This document shows, in pieces, positions 1 to 6,473 of a stretch of DNA of 45,113 nucleotides (position 1 is the first letter of the stretch; each line of letters begins with the position of its first letter). The notes below the pieces were generated by a model. That model searched no databases. It saw nothing but the letters and a program-made list of their open reading frames with translations, and was not told the origin of the DNA. This DNA is from Gammaproteobacteria bacterium (lineage in GTDB: Bacteria; Pseudomonadota; Gammaproteobacteria; GCA-001735895). The stretch covers positions 1 through 45,113 of the forward strand of contig JAOTXY010000024.1 in assembly GCA_029862125.1 (NCBI GenBank), written 5' to 3'. The position numbers and the translations under genes are program-made.

Positions 1-152
1 GAATCCAAACTGGATACATCGCCGAAAGTTTGTATCTGAAGTCCCTCGACAACTGTAGTGAAATCGTTCTTAAGTATTTGCTGACGGTAACTACAACTTG
101 CTAAAACAATCGATACGAGTATCCAAAAGATGCGCGGCTTGTTATTCGGCAT
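1..152 (-). CDS. Partial lipoprotein, N-terminal part only
   Basis: A reading frame starts at an ATG (150-152) and stays open for about 50 codons until it leaves the window on the left. The first residues form a lipoprotein signal peptide: two positive charges (K5, R7), a hydrophobic stretch from I8 to L17, then a lipobox LASC with the lipidated cysteine at residue 20. The mature part visible (about 30 residues) matches nothing I recognise. No clear Shine-Dalgarno precedes the ATG. The first dispersed repeat lies just upstream. The signal peptide is convincing, but the gene is judged from its N-terminus alone, so its function is unknown. Confidence 0.55.
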   Translation of the reverse strand, partial: MPNNKPRIFWILVSIVLASCSYRQQILKNDFTTVVEGLQIQTFGDVSSLD

Positions 153-210
153 GTTTTCTAACAGCAGGATTAAAAGGTAATTGACCTGATAATATATTAT
201 CTGATGCCAG

Positions 211-314
211 GCGTCCGCTTATGGCCGTTCTCAGAAGCCCTGGAATGGTTAGCGAGTGTCTGTTATTGGGAAATACGACGCTCAAACTCGACGAATCAGC
301 GGCGATAAGCGACT
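211..314 (+). repeat. Dispersed repeat copy 1 (subfamily B)
   Basis: This is the most diverged full copy. The first half motif GTCCGCTTATGG starts at 213 and the second, GTCTGTTATTGG, at 258, exactly 45 bp later. The segment after the first half (GGCCGTTCTC) matches copy 4. The tail to 314 matches copy 3 without indels: AAGCGAC falls 94 bp after the first GTCC in both. It lies between the partial lipoprotein gene and the SnoaL-like gene. Confidence 0.7.
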
Positions 315-334
315 CATTACAGACCCCGGGACCA

Positions 335-745
335 TCAATCTGCGCTAATTGGGATCTGCGGTGAACCGGAATCTGTAGCGAAGCAGATACTGTGAATTTT
401 CCAATTGTTACTCCTATCACGCATAAGCACTTCAAGTGCCTTCCCTGACTCTGGCAAAATTGTCCCGTCAGTTTGGCGATACTCGCATTGATAATTGCAT
501 GTCATAACCACGATCTCACCATCATATTCAATCACGTTACTATCGTCGCGTAGACTGGCAATCCCAAAATCAATCCATGATTGGAAAAGATCTGTGAGAG
601 CTGTTTGGCCTCTCGTAATTTCCATATCCGGAGTAATGCAGGTGCCATCCTCAGTAAAACATGAGGCTGCTTCAGCAGCATCTCCCTTAACCAACGCGGC
701 ATTCACCATCAGATTTACATCAATTAGTTGCTGTTTAAGAGCCAT
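335..745 (-). CDS. SnoaL/NTF2-like (DUF4440-type) small protein
   Basis: A 136-residue protein with the look of the NTF2/SnoaL fold: an N-terminal helix pair (residues about 4-30, including the pattern ALVKGDAAEAASCFTEDG), then a beta-rich half with YDGEIVVMTCNYQCEY and a C-terminal NNWKIHSICF strand. Family members are cofactor-free isomerases or hydrolases, or ligand-binding proteins of unknown role; I cannot assign a substrate. No signal peptide, so probably cytoplasmic. The start at 745 is the only ATG that keeps the first helix. Only 40 bp separate it from the upstream hydrolase-cyclase gene on the same strand, with no repeat between them, so the two are probably co-transcribed. Confidence 0.75.
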   Translation of the reverse strand: MALKQQLIDVNLMVNAALVKGDAAEAASCFTEDGTCITPDMEITRGQTALTDLFQSWIDFGIASLRDDSNVIEYDGEIVVMTCNYQCEYRQTDGTILPESGKALEVLMRDRSNNWKIHSICFATDSGSPQIPISAD

Positions 746-785
746 GATTTTCCGCTTTTTTGGTCAAATTCTAATTAGTCGTTTG

Positions 786-2126
786 TTACTCCTGTAACAA
801 CCGAACCAACTTTCGAACCCCAATCCCCTTTAGATCGGCTTCTCCCCAATCTGTAAATACATAATCTCCGCCTTCTACAATACCTTGGGTCACAGTTGTG
901 GTAAGCACTTCTCCTTGATCCGCCTGGTCAGCGACACGTGAAGCGATATTGACAGCCGTACCGTGAATATCCTCGCCTGACCACTGAATTTCACCAGTAT
1001 GTAATCCTGCCCGAATTGGATACCCCAGCTCACTAGCATCTTGAACCAGTAGCCTAGCTGCACGTAACCCGTCACCAGGCACTTCGAATGCAGCTTTGAT
1101 ACCGTCGCCTGTGAAGCGAATCATCTTACCCCGGCATTGCTCAACGATGGTGGTTGAATTCTCCTCGAAAGCACTGATTATTTCTGTCCAGACGCGATCC
1201 CCCAACTTGCTTTGATGTTCTGTGGAACCAACGATGTCAGTAAACAAGATGGTGGAGATAACTCGCTCCGTAGACTCCTCTAAATGGCTCGGAGGTAAGG
1301 CTTCCATGAAATTCTCAATACCTTGATGTACATGGGGCAATGCGCCCTCATCAAACATGGGCATGTGGCAGTTCGAATCCAGTTCGAGATACTTTGCTCC
1401 TGGAATGTGTTCAGCGAAGTATCTTCCGTGCTGAACCGGATACAATAGGTCATCTTTTCCGTGTATGACCAGAGTCGGTTGTGTGATATGACGCAACATC
1501 GGTCGTAGGTCGAAACCCATCAGGCAACACCATATAAATCGATGTGAAGCGGGTGACGCCGTCGCCTGCATGTACTCAACTGCCAGGTCAATGTCCTCCT
1601 GACTTGAACCCGGTGCAATGCGTTCCGAGAAATCCCAGCACCACTGCGCAAAATCGGAATCAAGCGCCCCCAATGAGCGCTCCCAATCAAATAGCGTATT
1701 GCTATCTGAAAGACTGAGATAGGGGTCAGTAGCATCACAGCATACGCCTTCAATTAGAATTAACGCCCTGACCTTCTCGGGATAGGCTAACGCGTAAAGA
1801 ACGGCAAGAGGTGCGCCCTGTGAAAGACCGCACAAAGTGATAATCTCGCTGCCCGAAGCCTTGCGGATAGCCTCCACATCCACCACCTGCTGGTCAAGAT
1901 TTAGTGGACGCGCACTTCGGTCGGATACCCCGGTTGCTCGTTTGTCAAAATTGATTACACGACCAAATCGACCTAGAAATTGTTCCCAAGCCACGCTGTC
2001 GGGATAATATCTTTCAATGGCCAAATTTGAGAAAGCACCCGGCACATAGACGATAGACTCGTCACCTTCCCCAGTTATAGTGTAACCAAGGGATACGCCA
2101 TCGGATTGGGTGTAATGTATAGCCAC
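786..2126 (-). CDS. Alpha/beta hydrolase fused to class III nucleotide cyclase
   Basis: A 446-residue two-domain protein. Residues about 1-275 are an alpha/beta hydrolase with nucleophile elbow GLSQG (Ser102), an acid near D225/D226 and catalytic His254. Residues about 288-440 are a class III cyclase catalytic domain with metal aspartates D297 (FTDIVGS) and D341 (TGDG), and Asn393 and Arg397 in NIASR for the transition state. D386 is in the usual purine-contact position, but Arg337 replaces the lysine usual in adenylate cyclases. The same architecture is known in mycobacterial Rv1900c. The expected product is cAMP, or possibly another cyclic nucleotide; the hydrolase domain may sense or hydrolyse a small ester. 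No membrane segment. It is followed 40 bp downstream by the SnoaL-like gene. Confidence 0.9.
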   Translation of the reverse strand: MAIHYTQSDGVSLGYTITGEGDESIVYVPGAFSNLAIERYYPDSVAWEQFLGRFGRVINFDKRATGVSDRSARPLNLDQQVVDVEAIRKASGSEIITLCGLSQGAPLAVLYALAYPEKVRALILIEGVCCDATDPYLSLSDSNTLFDWERSLGALDSDFAQWCWDFSERIAPGSSQEDIDLAVEYMQATASPASHRFIWCCLMGFDLRPMLRHITQPTLVIHGKDDLLYPVQHGRYFAEHIPGAKYLELDSNCHMPMFDEGALPHVHQGIENFMEALPPSHLEESTERVISTILFTDIVGSTEHQSKLGDRVWTEIISAFEENSTTIVEQCRGKMIRFTGDGIKAAFEVPGDGLRAARLLVQDASELGYPIRAGLHTGEIQWSGEDIHGTAVNIASRVADQADQGEVLTTTVTQGIVEGGDYVFTDWGEADLKGIGVRKLVRLLQE

Positions 2127-2189
2127 TACTTTGGCCTTTTTCGATTGTTGGGCTTTATATTAAGCCAGAACGTTCAAATAGTTAAATGT

Positions 2190-2256
2190 GCGTCCGCTTC
2201 TGGCCGAAGATTGCCTCCCATCTATACTTTACGAGCGTCTCCTTTGGAGAAGTCAG
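2190..2256 (+). repeat. Dispersed repeat copy 2 (subfamily A)
   Basis: The first half motif GTCCGCTTCTGG starts at 2192 and the second, GTCTCCTTTGG, at 2237 (45 bp apart). The core between them (CCGAAGATTGCCTCCCA) is identical to copies 3 and 5. The second half contains the self-complementary TCTCC-TTT-GGAGA. The copy sits in the gap between the hydrolase-cyclase gene and the next membrane-protein gene. Confidence 0.85.
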
Positions 2257-2344
2257 AATATCAACGCGGGCACTTTGTCCGACTGCATGCGTTTGTTATG
2301 TGTGTTATCTCCATTCGATGACCTTCAACAAGATATCCGACTTA

Positions 2345-2911
2345 CTACCCTCGTATAAAGATTTTCAAGTACAAATTTATATACTGGTTTGGGTCAATTT
2401 TGCAGGCCCTGCCGCTAGGCGCTATTGAGGTAAATCTATTAACCCAGCCGCCCGAAAATACAAACATTTTATGCTCACCTAGAATTTTTTGGGATTCCTT
2501 TTCAATTATTTGAACCGTTCGCATTTTTATTCTTGGTGATTCGAGGTAATTCTTATTCGCAGCCACCTCCTCATATCTATACTTCAGTAGATCCTGATTT
2601 AGTGTTCCGTAGTTTCTGTGTCCAATTGGATATATAAACTTTGGACTTCCATCTTCATGCCAATACTTTGAACCTAATTCGACGGTTTCATAGATATGAG
2701 TACCACCTTCAGACTCGCACAAATTATCGAGACGCAGATTGCCCACTAGACTGTCGGCAATCAGGATTAAAATAAAGACAATTACTGAAAGCGATCGAAC
2801 GATAATCTTTACAATTTTCGAATGAAAGGGAAGTGCTACATATTTAGTAATGTACGCTGCCAACAGAACATAAAGTATGAAGGCAGCGATATAGAATACT
2901 TCAAGGAACAT
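2345..2911 (-). CDS. Unknown protein with two N-terminal membrane segments
   Basis: A 188-residue protein. Residues about 4-24 and 36-55 are hydrophobic helices; the rest (about 56-188) is soluble and probably periplasmic. The second helix ends with IADSLVG, followed by a pattern NLCESEGG..IYETVELG..YW..DGSPKF that I associate with a family of uncharacterised proteobacterial proteins of this layout; I know no function. The start ATG at 2911 places the first helix at the very N-terminus. The gene is alone, with a repeat copy on each side. It is AT-richer than the core genes to the right, in keeping with an accessory origin. Confidence 0.7.
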   Translation of the reverse strand: MFLEVFYIAAFILYVLLAAYITKYVALPFHSKIVKIIVRSLSVIVFILILIADSLVGNLRLDNLCESEGGTHIYETVELGSKYWHEDGSPKFIYPIGHRNYGTLNQDLLKYRYEEVAANKNYLESPRIKMRTVQIIEKESQKILGEHKMFVFSGGWVNRFTSIAPSGRACKIDPNQYINLYLKIFIRG

Positions 2912-3089
2912 CTAGCGTTTCACGACAAGTTTTAGAATTCTTTGGTATTGAAAAACACATAACAGCCAATTTAGAAGGCGAAAGGCCTTCTAAAATATAT
3001 TAGTGGGCGCACCTTTCTAACGGGATAATTCATATTAAGCTGGAAATAGAATTACTCAATTCCCTAAGTATAGCTAGCCTTTTATCCCA

Positions 3090-3193
3090 GTGTCCGCTTC
3101 TGGCCGAAGATTGCCTCCCACCAAGGTTTTATGAGCGTCTCCTTTGGAGAAAACAGACCCTTAATCTCGATATATCAGCAGCGACAAGCGACC
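3090..3193 (+). repeat. Dispersed repeat copy 3 (subfamily A, long form)
   Basis: Half motifs GTCCGCTTCTGG at 3092 and GTCTCCTTTGG at 3137 are 45 bp apart. The tail from about 3150 to 3193 matches copy 1 position by position, so the unit is at least 100 bp long in these two copies. It occupies the middle of the 409-bp gap 2912-3320 between divergent genes. Apart from possible promoters in AT-rich sequence I see nothing else in that gap. Confidence 0.85.
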
Positions 3194-3320
3194 TCTTTTT
3201 TCCCTTTTTCATGCTATAAAACGTTAGGCTTCGAGACACTGGCATAAACGAATTATTGCCTAACATCTTGTGGTAGGTATATTCTTGGGAACCACAGAAT
3301 GGTATTGGGACAGGGCTTAA

Positions 3321-3701
3321 ATGAGTAATAGATTGAGCAAGGATTTCGGACTCATAGACGGTCAAACCTATATCATTGGCAGAGAAGGTGGTGTTTATAT
3401 GGAAGGCCATATCTATATAAATTCCCCCTCTGTCAGCAGACGGCATGCCGCGATGAAAATTAAAAATGGAAGAATTTACCTTCGCGACCTAGATTCAACC
3501 AATGGCACCTATTTGATAGAAAATGATAGCCTGGTGCCCTTCAAAAAAGGATATGTGAGTCCATCTCAGCCAATAGTGATAGGTGAAGTAGAGTGCACGA
3601 TTAATAGCTTGCTAGCGATTGCCAGGGAGCATTCTGATTCAAAAAATACCACTTCTGATTTTGAAGAGACGAAACTAATGCCCCCAATCAATAAGACATG
3701 A
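3321..3701 (+). CDS. Stand-alone FHA domain protein
   Basis: A 126-residue protein that is nearly all forkhead-associated (FHA) domain, a phosphothreonine-binding module. The conserved loop residues are present: G20-R21 (IIGREGG), S37 and SRRH at 39-42, then DLDSTNGTYL with N61-G62-T63. The tail (about 100-126) is polar and ends with FEETKLMPP, in which T117 would be a plausible phospho-acceptor. No kinase, phosphatase or secretion gene is next to it, so the partner is unknown. Other FHA proteins of this size act as adaptors for Ser/Thr kinases or type VI secretion; nothing here favours one. Start ATG at 3321, with a weak purine-rich stretch upstream. Repeat copies lie on both sides. Confidence 0.85.
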   Translation: MSNRLSKDFGLIDGQTYIIGREGGVYMEGHIYINSPSVSRRHAAMKIKNGRIYLRDLDSTNGTYLIENDSLVPFKKGYVSPSQPIVIGEVECTINSLLAIAREHSDSKNTTSDFEETKLMPPINKT

Positions 3702-3855
3702 AAAAGACAATTTTAATGCACTATTTTCTAATCCTTAGTTTTCAATAGATCGCAGTGGATTGCCTCTTGTGGAGGTCATGTTTCTTTGCGCAATCGATTT
3801 AAATAACTAACTGGGTGAACAGAATATAAAAGGACTATTTATATAGTTAATACGA

Positions 3856-3948
3856 ACGTCCGTTTCTGGCCGTTCTCTGACCCACAAGATGCCCATTTCA
3901 GAGTCTGCTTTGGAGAAAACAAACCCTCGAATCTTGAGTTATCAATTG
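3856..3948 (+). repeat. Dispersed repeat copy 4 (subfamily B)
   Basis: Half motifs GTCCGTTTCTGG at 3858 and GTCTGCTTTGG at 3903, again 45 bp apart. The middle (CCGTTCTCTGA) follows copy 1 rather than copies 2, 3 and 5. It fills the centre of the 302-bp gap 3702-4003 between the FHA gene and the 88-residue gene. A perfect TATAAT (3966-3971) follows but has no well-spaced -35. Confidence 0.8.
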
Positions 3949-4003
3949 TCGTTGGCACTATCGTTTATAATTAGCTCCTAGCAATAGAATCTAGAAATAA
4001 ATC

Positions 4004-4270
4004 ATGCAATCTGTAGACGGTTTAAGTGAAGGGGCGAAAATAGCCTACCAAGCCTTTCTCGATATGAGTAATAGTAAGACGGCACATTTTAACCGCTTGA
4101 AAGCGACTAAAACTAAATACGAATCTGGTGGCGCACCCAGTATTACAGAAAGTCTGGAGTTGGAAAAATTGCTTGCCAATCATGATAAAAACGTACTGGC
4201 ATTTAAAACGGCAATGGCTGCTGTAACAGACAGTGATGAAAAGAAATCTTTGGTTGAACTAATGTCTTAA
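4004..4270 (+). CDS. Small hypothetical protein, probably helical
   Basis: An 88-residue protein I do not recognise. It is rich in K, A, S and E, lacks cysteine and tryptophan, and reads as two or three amphipathic helices (around 8-35 and 47-86). There is no signal peptide or membrane segment. The start ATG follows an AT-rich leader without a strong Shine-Dalgarno; a TATAAT lies about 35 bp upstream. The stop is only 10 bp before the next repeat copy. It stands alone as a one-gene unit bounded by repeats. The open frame and soluble composition favour a real gene, but it could still be spurious. Confidence 0.5.
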   Translation: MQSVDGLSEGAKIAYQAFLDMSNSKTAHFNRLKATKTKYESGGAPSITESLELEKLLANHDKNVLAFKTAMAAVTDSDEKKSLVELMS

Positions 4271-4280
4271 ATATTGCTGA

Positions 4281-4356
4281 GTGTCCACTTCTGGCCGAAG
4301 ATTGCCTCCCACCAGAACTTTACGAGCGTCTCCTTTGGAGAAAACATGCCCTCAAT
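4281..4356 (+). repeat. Dispersed repeat copy 5 (subfamily A)
   Basis: Half motifs GTCCACTTCTGG at 4283 and GTCTCCTTTGG at 4328, 45 bp apart, with the same CCGAAGATTGCCTCCCA core as copies 2 and 3. The short open frame running through it is a by-product of the repeat. It lies between the 88-residue gene and the TPR gene. Confidence 0.85.
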
Positions 4357-4549
4357 GCCTAGGATACAGAGGCGAAGTTCGACCCATAATCGATATTTAA
4401 TATTGAGTTTTTCGGGATTGCTTCGTGCCCGGAGCCTTCATTTATTCTCTTACGAGACCTCCAGTTTGAATCCAGGCTGGGCAGTTATACAATGATATCC
4501 GTTAAAAAGATCTAACCTTCTCATCCGAATATGAAGGAGAGGTGTCCGG

Positions 4550-5152
4550 TTGCGGTTCACCTGTATGAATATGAACTGGCGTCATGGTTCTCGAAAGATT
4601 CTGGTCTCATTCGCACTCATGTGCATATGCACTGTCTCGCTGCTTTATGCCGCAGAGTCTGAAGAGTCCACGTCCTCTCAAGAGGCTAAGTTGCTCTGGA
4701 AGAAGGGTTACTACTTGCACACTATTGGCAAGTACGAGAAAGCAATTAAATTATTCAGCCAGTCCATCGATTTGTACCCGACTGCCGAAGCCTACACGTT
4801 TCGCGGTTGGTCATTCAGCGAGCTCGGCCGCATCGAGGAGGCAATCGCCGAATGCAAGTTGGCCATTGAGCTTGACCCTGAATACGGAAACCCCTACAAC
4901 GACATTGGTGTATACCTCATAGACCTCGGTCGACCTGAAGAGGCAATTTCCTGGTTGAAGAAGGCCATCGAGGCAAAACGCTATTGTTGTTACCAGTACC
5001 CGCACTTCAACCTGGGGCGCGTCCTACTCATGCAAGGGCGTGTGTCGGAAGCCAAGCAGTCCCTTGCGCGTTCGCTCAGGTACGATCCCGATTACTTACC
5101 CGCGCGAATGTTACTCGAATTTATACGAGATAAGGGGCTCGAACCGATTTAA
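4550..5152 (+). CDS. Exported TPR-repeat protein
   Basis: A 200-residue protein with an N-terminal signal sequence (positive residues up to K16, hydrophobic 17-34, probable cleavage after the YAA at 33-35) and about four tetratricopeptide repeats: roughly 46-79, 80-112, 113-146 and 150-183. Typical TPR positions are visible (G-Y-x8-A in the first, GRIEEAIA and GRPEEAI in the next two). TPRs mediate protein binding; the partner is unknown and the protein is probably periplasmic. The start is taken as TTG at 4550 because AGGAGAGG (4535-4542) is well placed for it; ATG codons at 4565 and 4571 would also keep the signal peptide. It lies between repeat copies 5 and 6. Confidence 0.75.
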   Translation: MRFTCMNMNWRHGSRKILVSFALMCICTVSLLYAAESEESTSSQEAKLLWKKGYYLHTIGKYEKAIKLFSQSIDLYPTAEAYTFRGWSFSELGRIEEAIAECKLAIELDPEYGNPYNDIGVYLIDLGRPEEAISWLKKAIEAKRYCCYQYPHFNLGRVLLMQGRVSEAKQSLARSLRYDPDYLPARMLLEFIRDKGLEPI

Positions 5153-5481
5153 AGTCAAAAAGGTTTCAAGATTTGCACGGTTGATCGAGCGTCCGCTTTG
5201 GAGAATTCGTGTTGGTCGTTCGATTTCACCCCTGGCACCATTCTCCCTGTAAAAAATGGCTTGGCCGTACCTGTTTCACTCGGGCTTTGGCGAGCTGCAA
5301 TTTGAGTTAATTAATCGTACATCACTACTCGAGATGATTTGAGGTGCTCAAAAAAATTAAAGTTCCAGGTTCAAAAATACGAGTTCTTTACTACCGATTC
5401 TTTTCCACTGTTTCTGTGAATCCAGCAAGCCTATCCTGGGAATTGAGTATACTGTCCCCTGAATTGCACTGAGAGCAAAAA
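5153..5481. other. Gene-free gap with a repeat remnant
   Basis: This 329-bp stretch has no credible open frame. It contains the half-repeat at 5186-5207 and AT-rich sequence. A TATACT at 5448-5453, about 30 bp before the glutathione transferase gene, could be a -10 element, but no good -35 precedes it. Base composition changes clearly at its right end, from the AT-richer island to GC-rich coding sequence. Confidence 0.5.
5186..5207 (+). repeat. Half copy of the dispersed repeat
   Basis: The sequence CGAGCGTCCGCTTTGGAGAA resembles the second half motif of the repeat (CGAGCGTCTCCTTTGGAGAA in copies 2 and 5). No first half is found 45 bp upstream, where the TPR gene ends. It marks the right-hand limit of the repeat-spaced island. 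Confidence 0.55.
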
Positions 5482-6264
5482 ATGAACGAAAGCGACTACA
5501 CCCCGCCAAAAGTCTGGGCCTGGGACGAGGAATCCGGTGGCAAGTGGGCCGGCGTCAACCGCCCGATCGCAGGCCCCACCCATGAAAAAGTGCTGCCGGT
5601 GGGCGACGCACCCTTGCAGCTTTACTCGCTGGGCACGCCAAACGGCGTCAAGATCGCGGTGATGCTGGAGGAACTGCTGGCGATGGGCAAGACTGATGCC
5701 GCCTACGACCTGCACATCATCAATATCGGCAAGGGCGAGCAATTCGGTTCCGATTTCGTCAAGCTCAACCCGAACTCAAAAATACCGGTATTGCTCGACC
5801 GGTCCAAATCACCCGCGCAATCCGTGTTCGAATCCTGCGCGATTCTGTTCTATCTGGCGGAAAAGTACGATGCCCTGCTGCCCGGGGACGTGACAAACCG
5901 CACGGAATGCATTTCCTGGCTGTTCTGGCAGGAGAGCAGTGCGTCTTTCCTCGGCGGCGGCTTCGGCCATTTCTACCGCTACGCACCTTACCCGATGAAA
6001 TATCCGATCAACCGCTACGCCATGGAAACCAAGCGACAACTGGACGTGCTGGACCGTCACCTGGCAGAACTTGAATACATGTGTGCCAGCGGCTATTCGA
6101 TTGCCGACATCGCGATCTGGTCCTGGTACGGTCGCTTGGCAACGGGCGAGGTCTACGACGCCGAAGAGTTTCTGGACACGGCCTCTTACACGCATGTGCT
6201 GCGCTGGGCAAAGGCAATCCAGCAAAGGGAAGGAGTGCAAAAAGGGTTGGCGGCTACTCTTTGA
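5482..6264 (+). CDS. yghU: YghU-type glutathione S-transferase, C-terminus altered
   Basis: A 260-residue member of the glutathione transferase superfamily close to E. coli YghU/YfcG, enzymes with glutathione-disulfide reductase activity. Diagnostic stretches are the N-terminal NRPIAGPTHEKVLPVG, the thioredoxin-fold segment LYSLGTPNGVKIAVMLEELL, NPNSKIPVL and the C-terminal-domain GGGFGHFYRYAP and SIADIAIWSW. E. coli YghU is about 28 residues longer; here the frame ends in QKGLAATL just before a fragment of another gene, so the tail was probably lost in a deletion. The core domains are intact and activity may remain. It is GC-richer than the island on its left and is probably cytoplasmic. Confidence 0.88.
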   Translation: MNESDYTPPKVWAWDEESGGKWAGVNRPIAGPTHEKVLPVGDAPLQLYSLGTPNGVKIAVMLEELLAMGKTDAAYDLHIINIGKGEQFGSDFVKLNPNSKIPVLLDRSKSPAQSVFESCAILFYLAEKYDALLPGDVTNRTECISWLFWQESSASFLGGGFGHFYRYAPYPMKYPINRYAMETKRQLDVLDRHLAELEYMCASGYSIADIAIWSWYGRLATGEVYDAEEFLDTASYTHVLRWAKAIQQREGVQKGLAATL

Positions 6265-6403
6265 TTCATGGCGGTTTTGCATGGACATGCTGCAGGACAT
6301 CGGTGTCAACCACGTTGCGCTGAACCTGCGCTTTAACCGGGTGGATATCGAGACAACGTTGAAACATCTGGCCGACGAGATGCTGCCAGATTTTACCGAG
6401 TGA
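6265..6403 (+). pseudogene. C-terminal remnant of a luciferase-like monooxygenase
   Basis: In a different frame from the glutathione transferase, the codons up to the TGA at 6401-6403 encode MLQDIGVNHVALNLRF and then ADEMLPDF. This is the characteristic end of luciferase-like (LLM-class) flavin monooxygenases, which are normally over 300 residues. Only about 40 residues survive, with no start region, so this is a truncated relic. Its first recognisable residue follows the transferase stop by about 20 bp, which dates the junction to one deletion that took both the transferase tail and most of the monooxygenase. Confidence 0.65.
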
Positions 6404-6416
6404 GAGAGACAAGAAG

Positions 6417-6473
6417 ATGAAAAAAATTATCCTGATTACCGCTTCTACGAACGGCTTTTTTTACCGTGGCTAA
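6417..6473 (+). pseudogene. N-terminal remnant of a short-chain dehydrogenase
   Basis: Fourteen bases after the monooxygenase relic, behind AGAGAGACAAGAAG, an ATG opens MKKIILITASTNGF, the usual first strand and start of the TGxxxGxG loop in short-chain dehydrogenases. The frame then departs and stops at 6471-6473. It appears to be the head of a dehydrogenase gene that once followed the monooxygenase. It overlaps the 3' end of the minus-strand SDR gene. The fragment is short, so the assignment rests on a 14-residue match and its position. Confidence 0.5.

Noticed and set aside
142..435. A 97-residue open frame on the minus strand
   Set aside because: It overlaps the SnoaL-like gene end and runs through repeat copy 1, and its start competes with the lipoprotein signal-peptide frame; no family likeness.
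2106..2428. Overlapping plus-strand open frames with the peptide FWPKIASH
   Set aside because: The peptide is the translation of the dispersed repeat; the same appears in copy 5, so it reflects shared non-coding DNA.
4274..4495. A 73-residue open frame after the 88-residue gene
   Set aside because: Its first half is repeat copy 5 and the rest has no coding character.
211..5207. Integron attC sites as the explanation for the repeats
   Set aside because: The copies lack the GTTRRRY/RYYYAAC core sites and the paired L/R boxes of attC, and no integrase is in the window.
211..5207. CRISPR array
   Set aside because: Copies are 0.4-1.9 kb apart with genes between them; there is no regular spacer pattern or cas gene.
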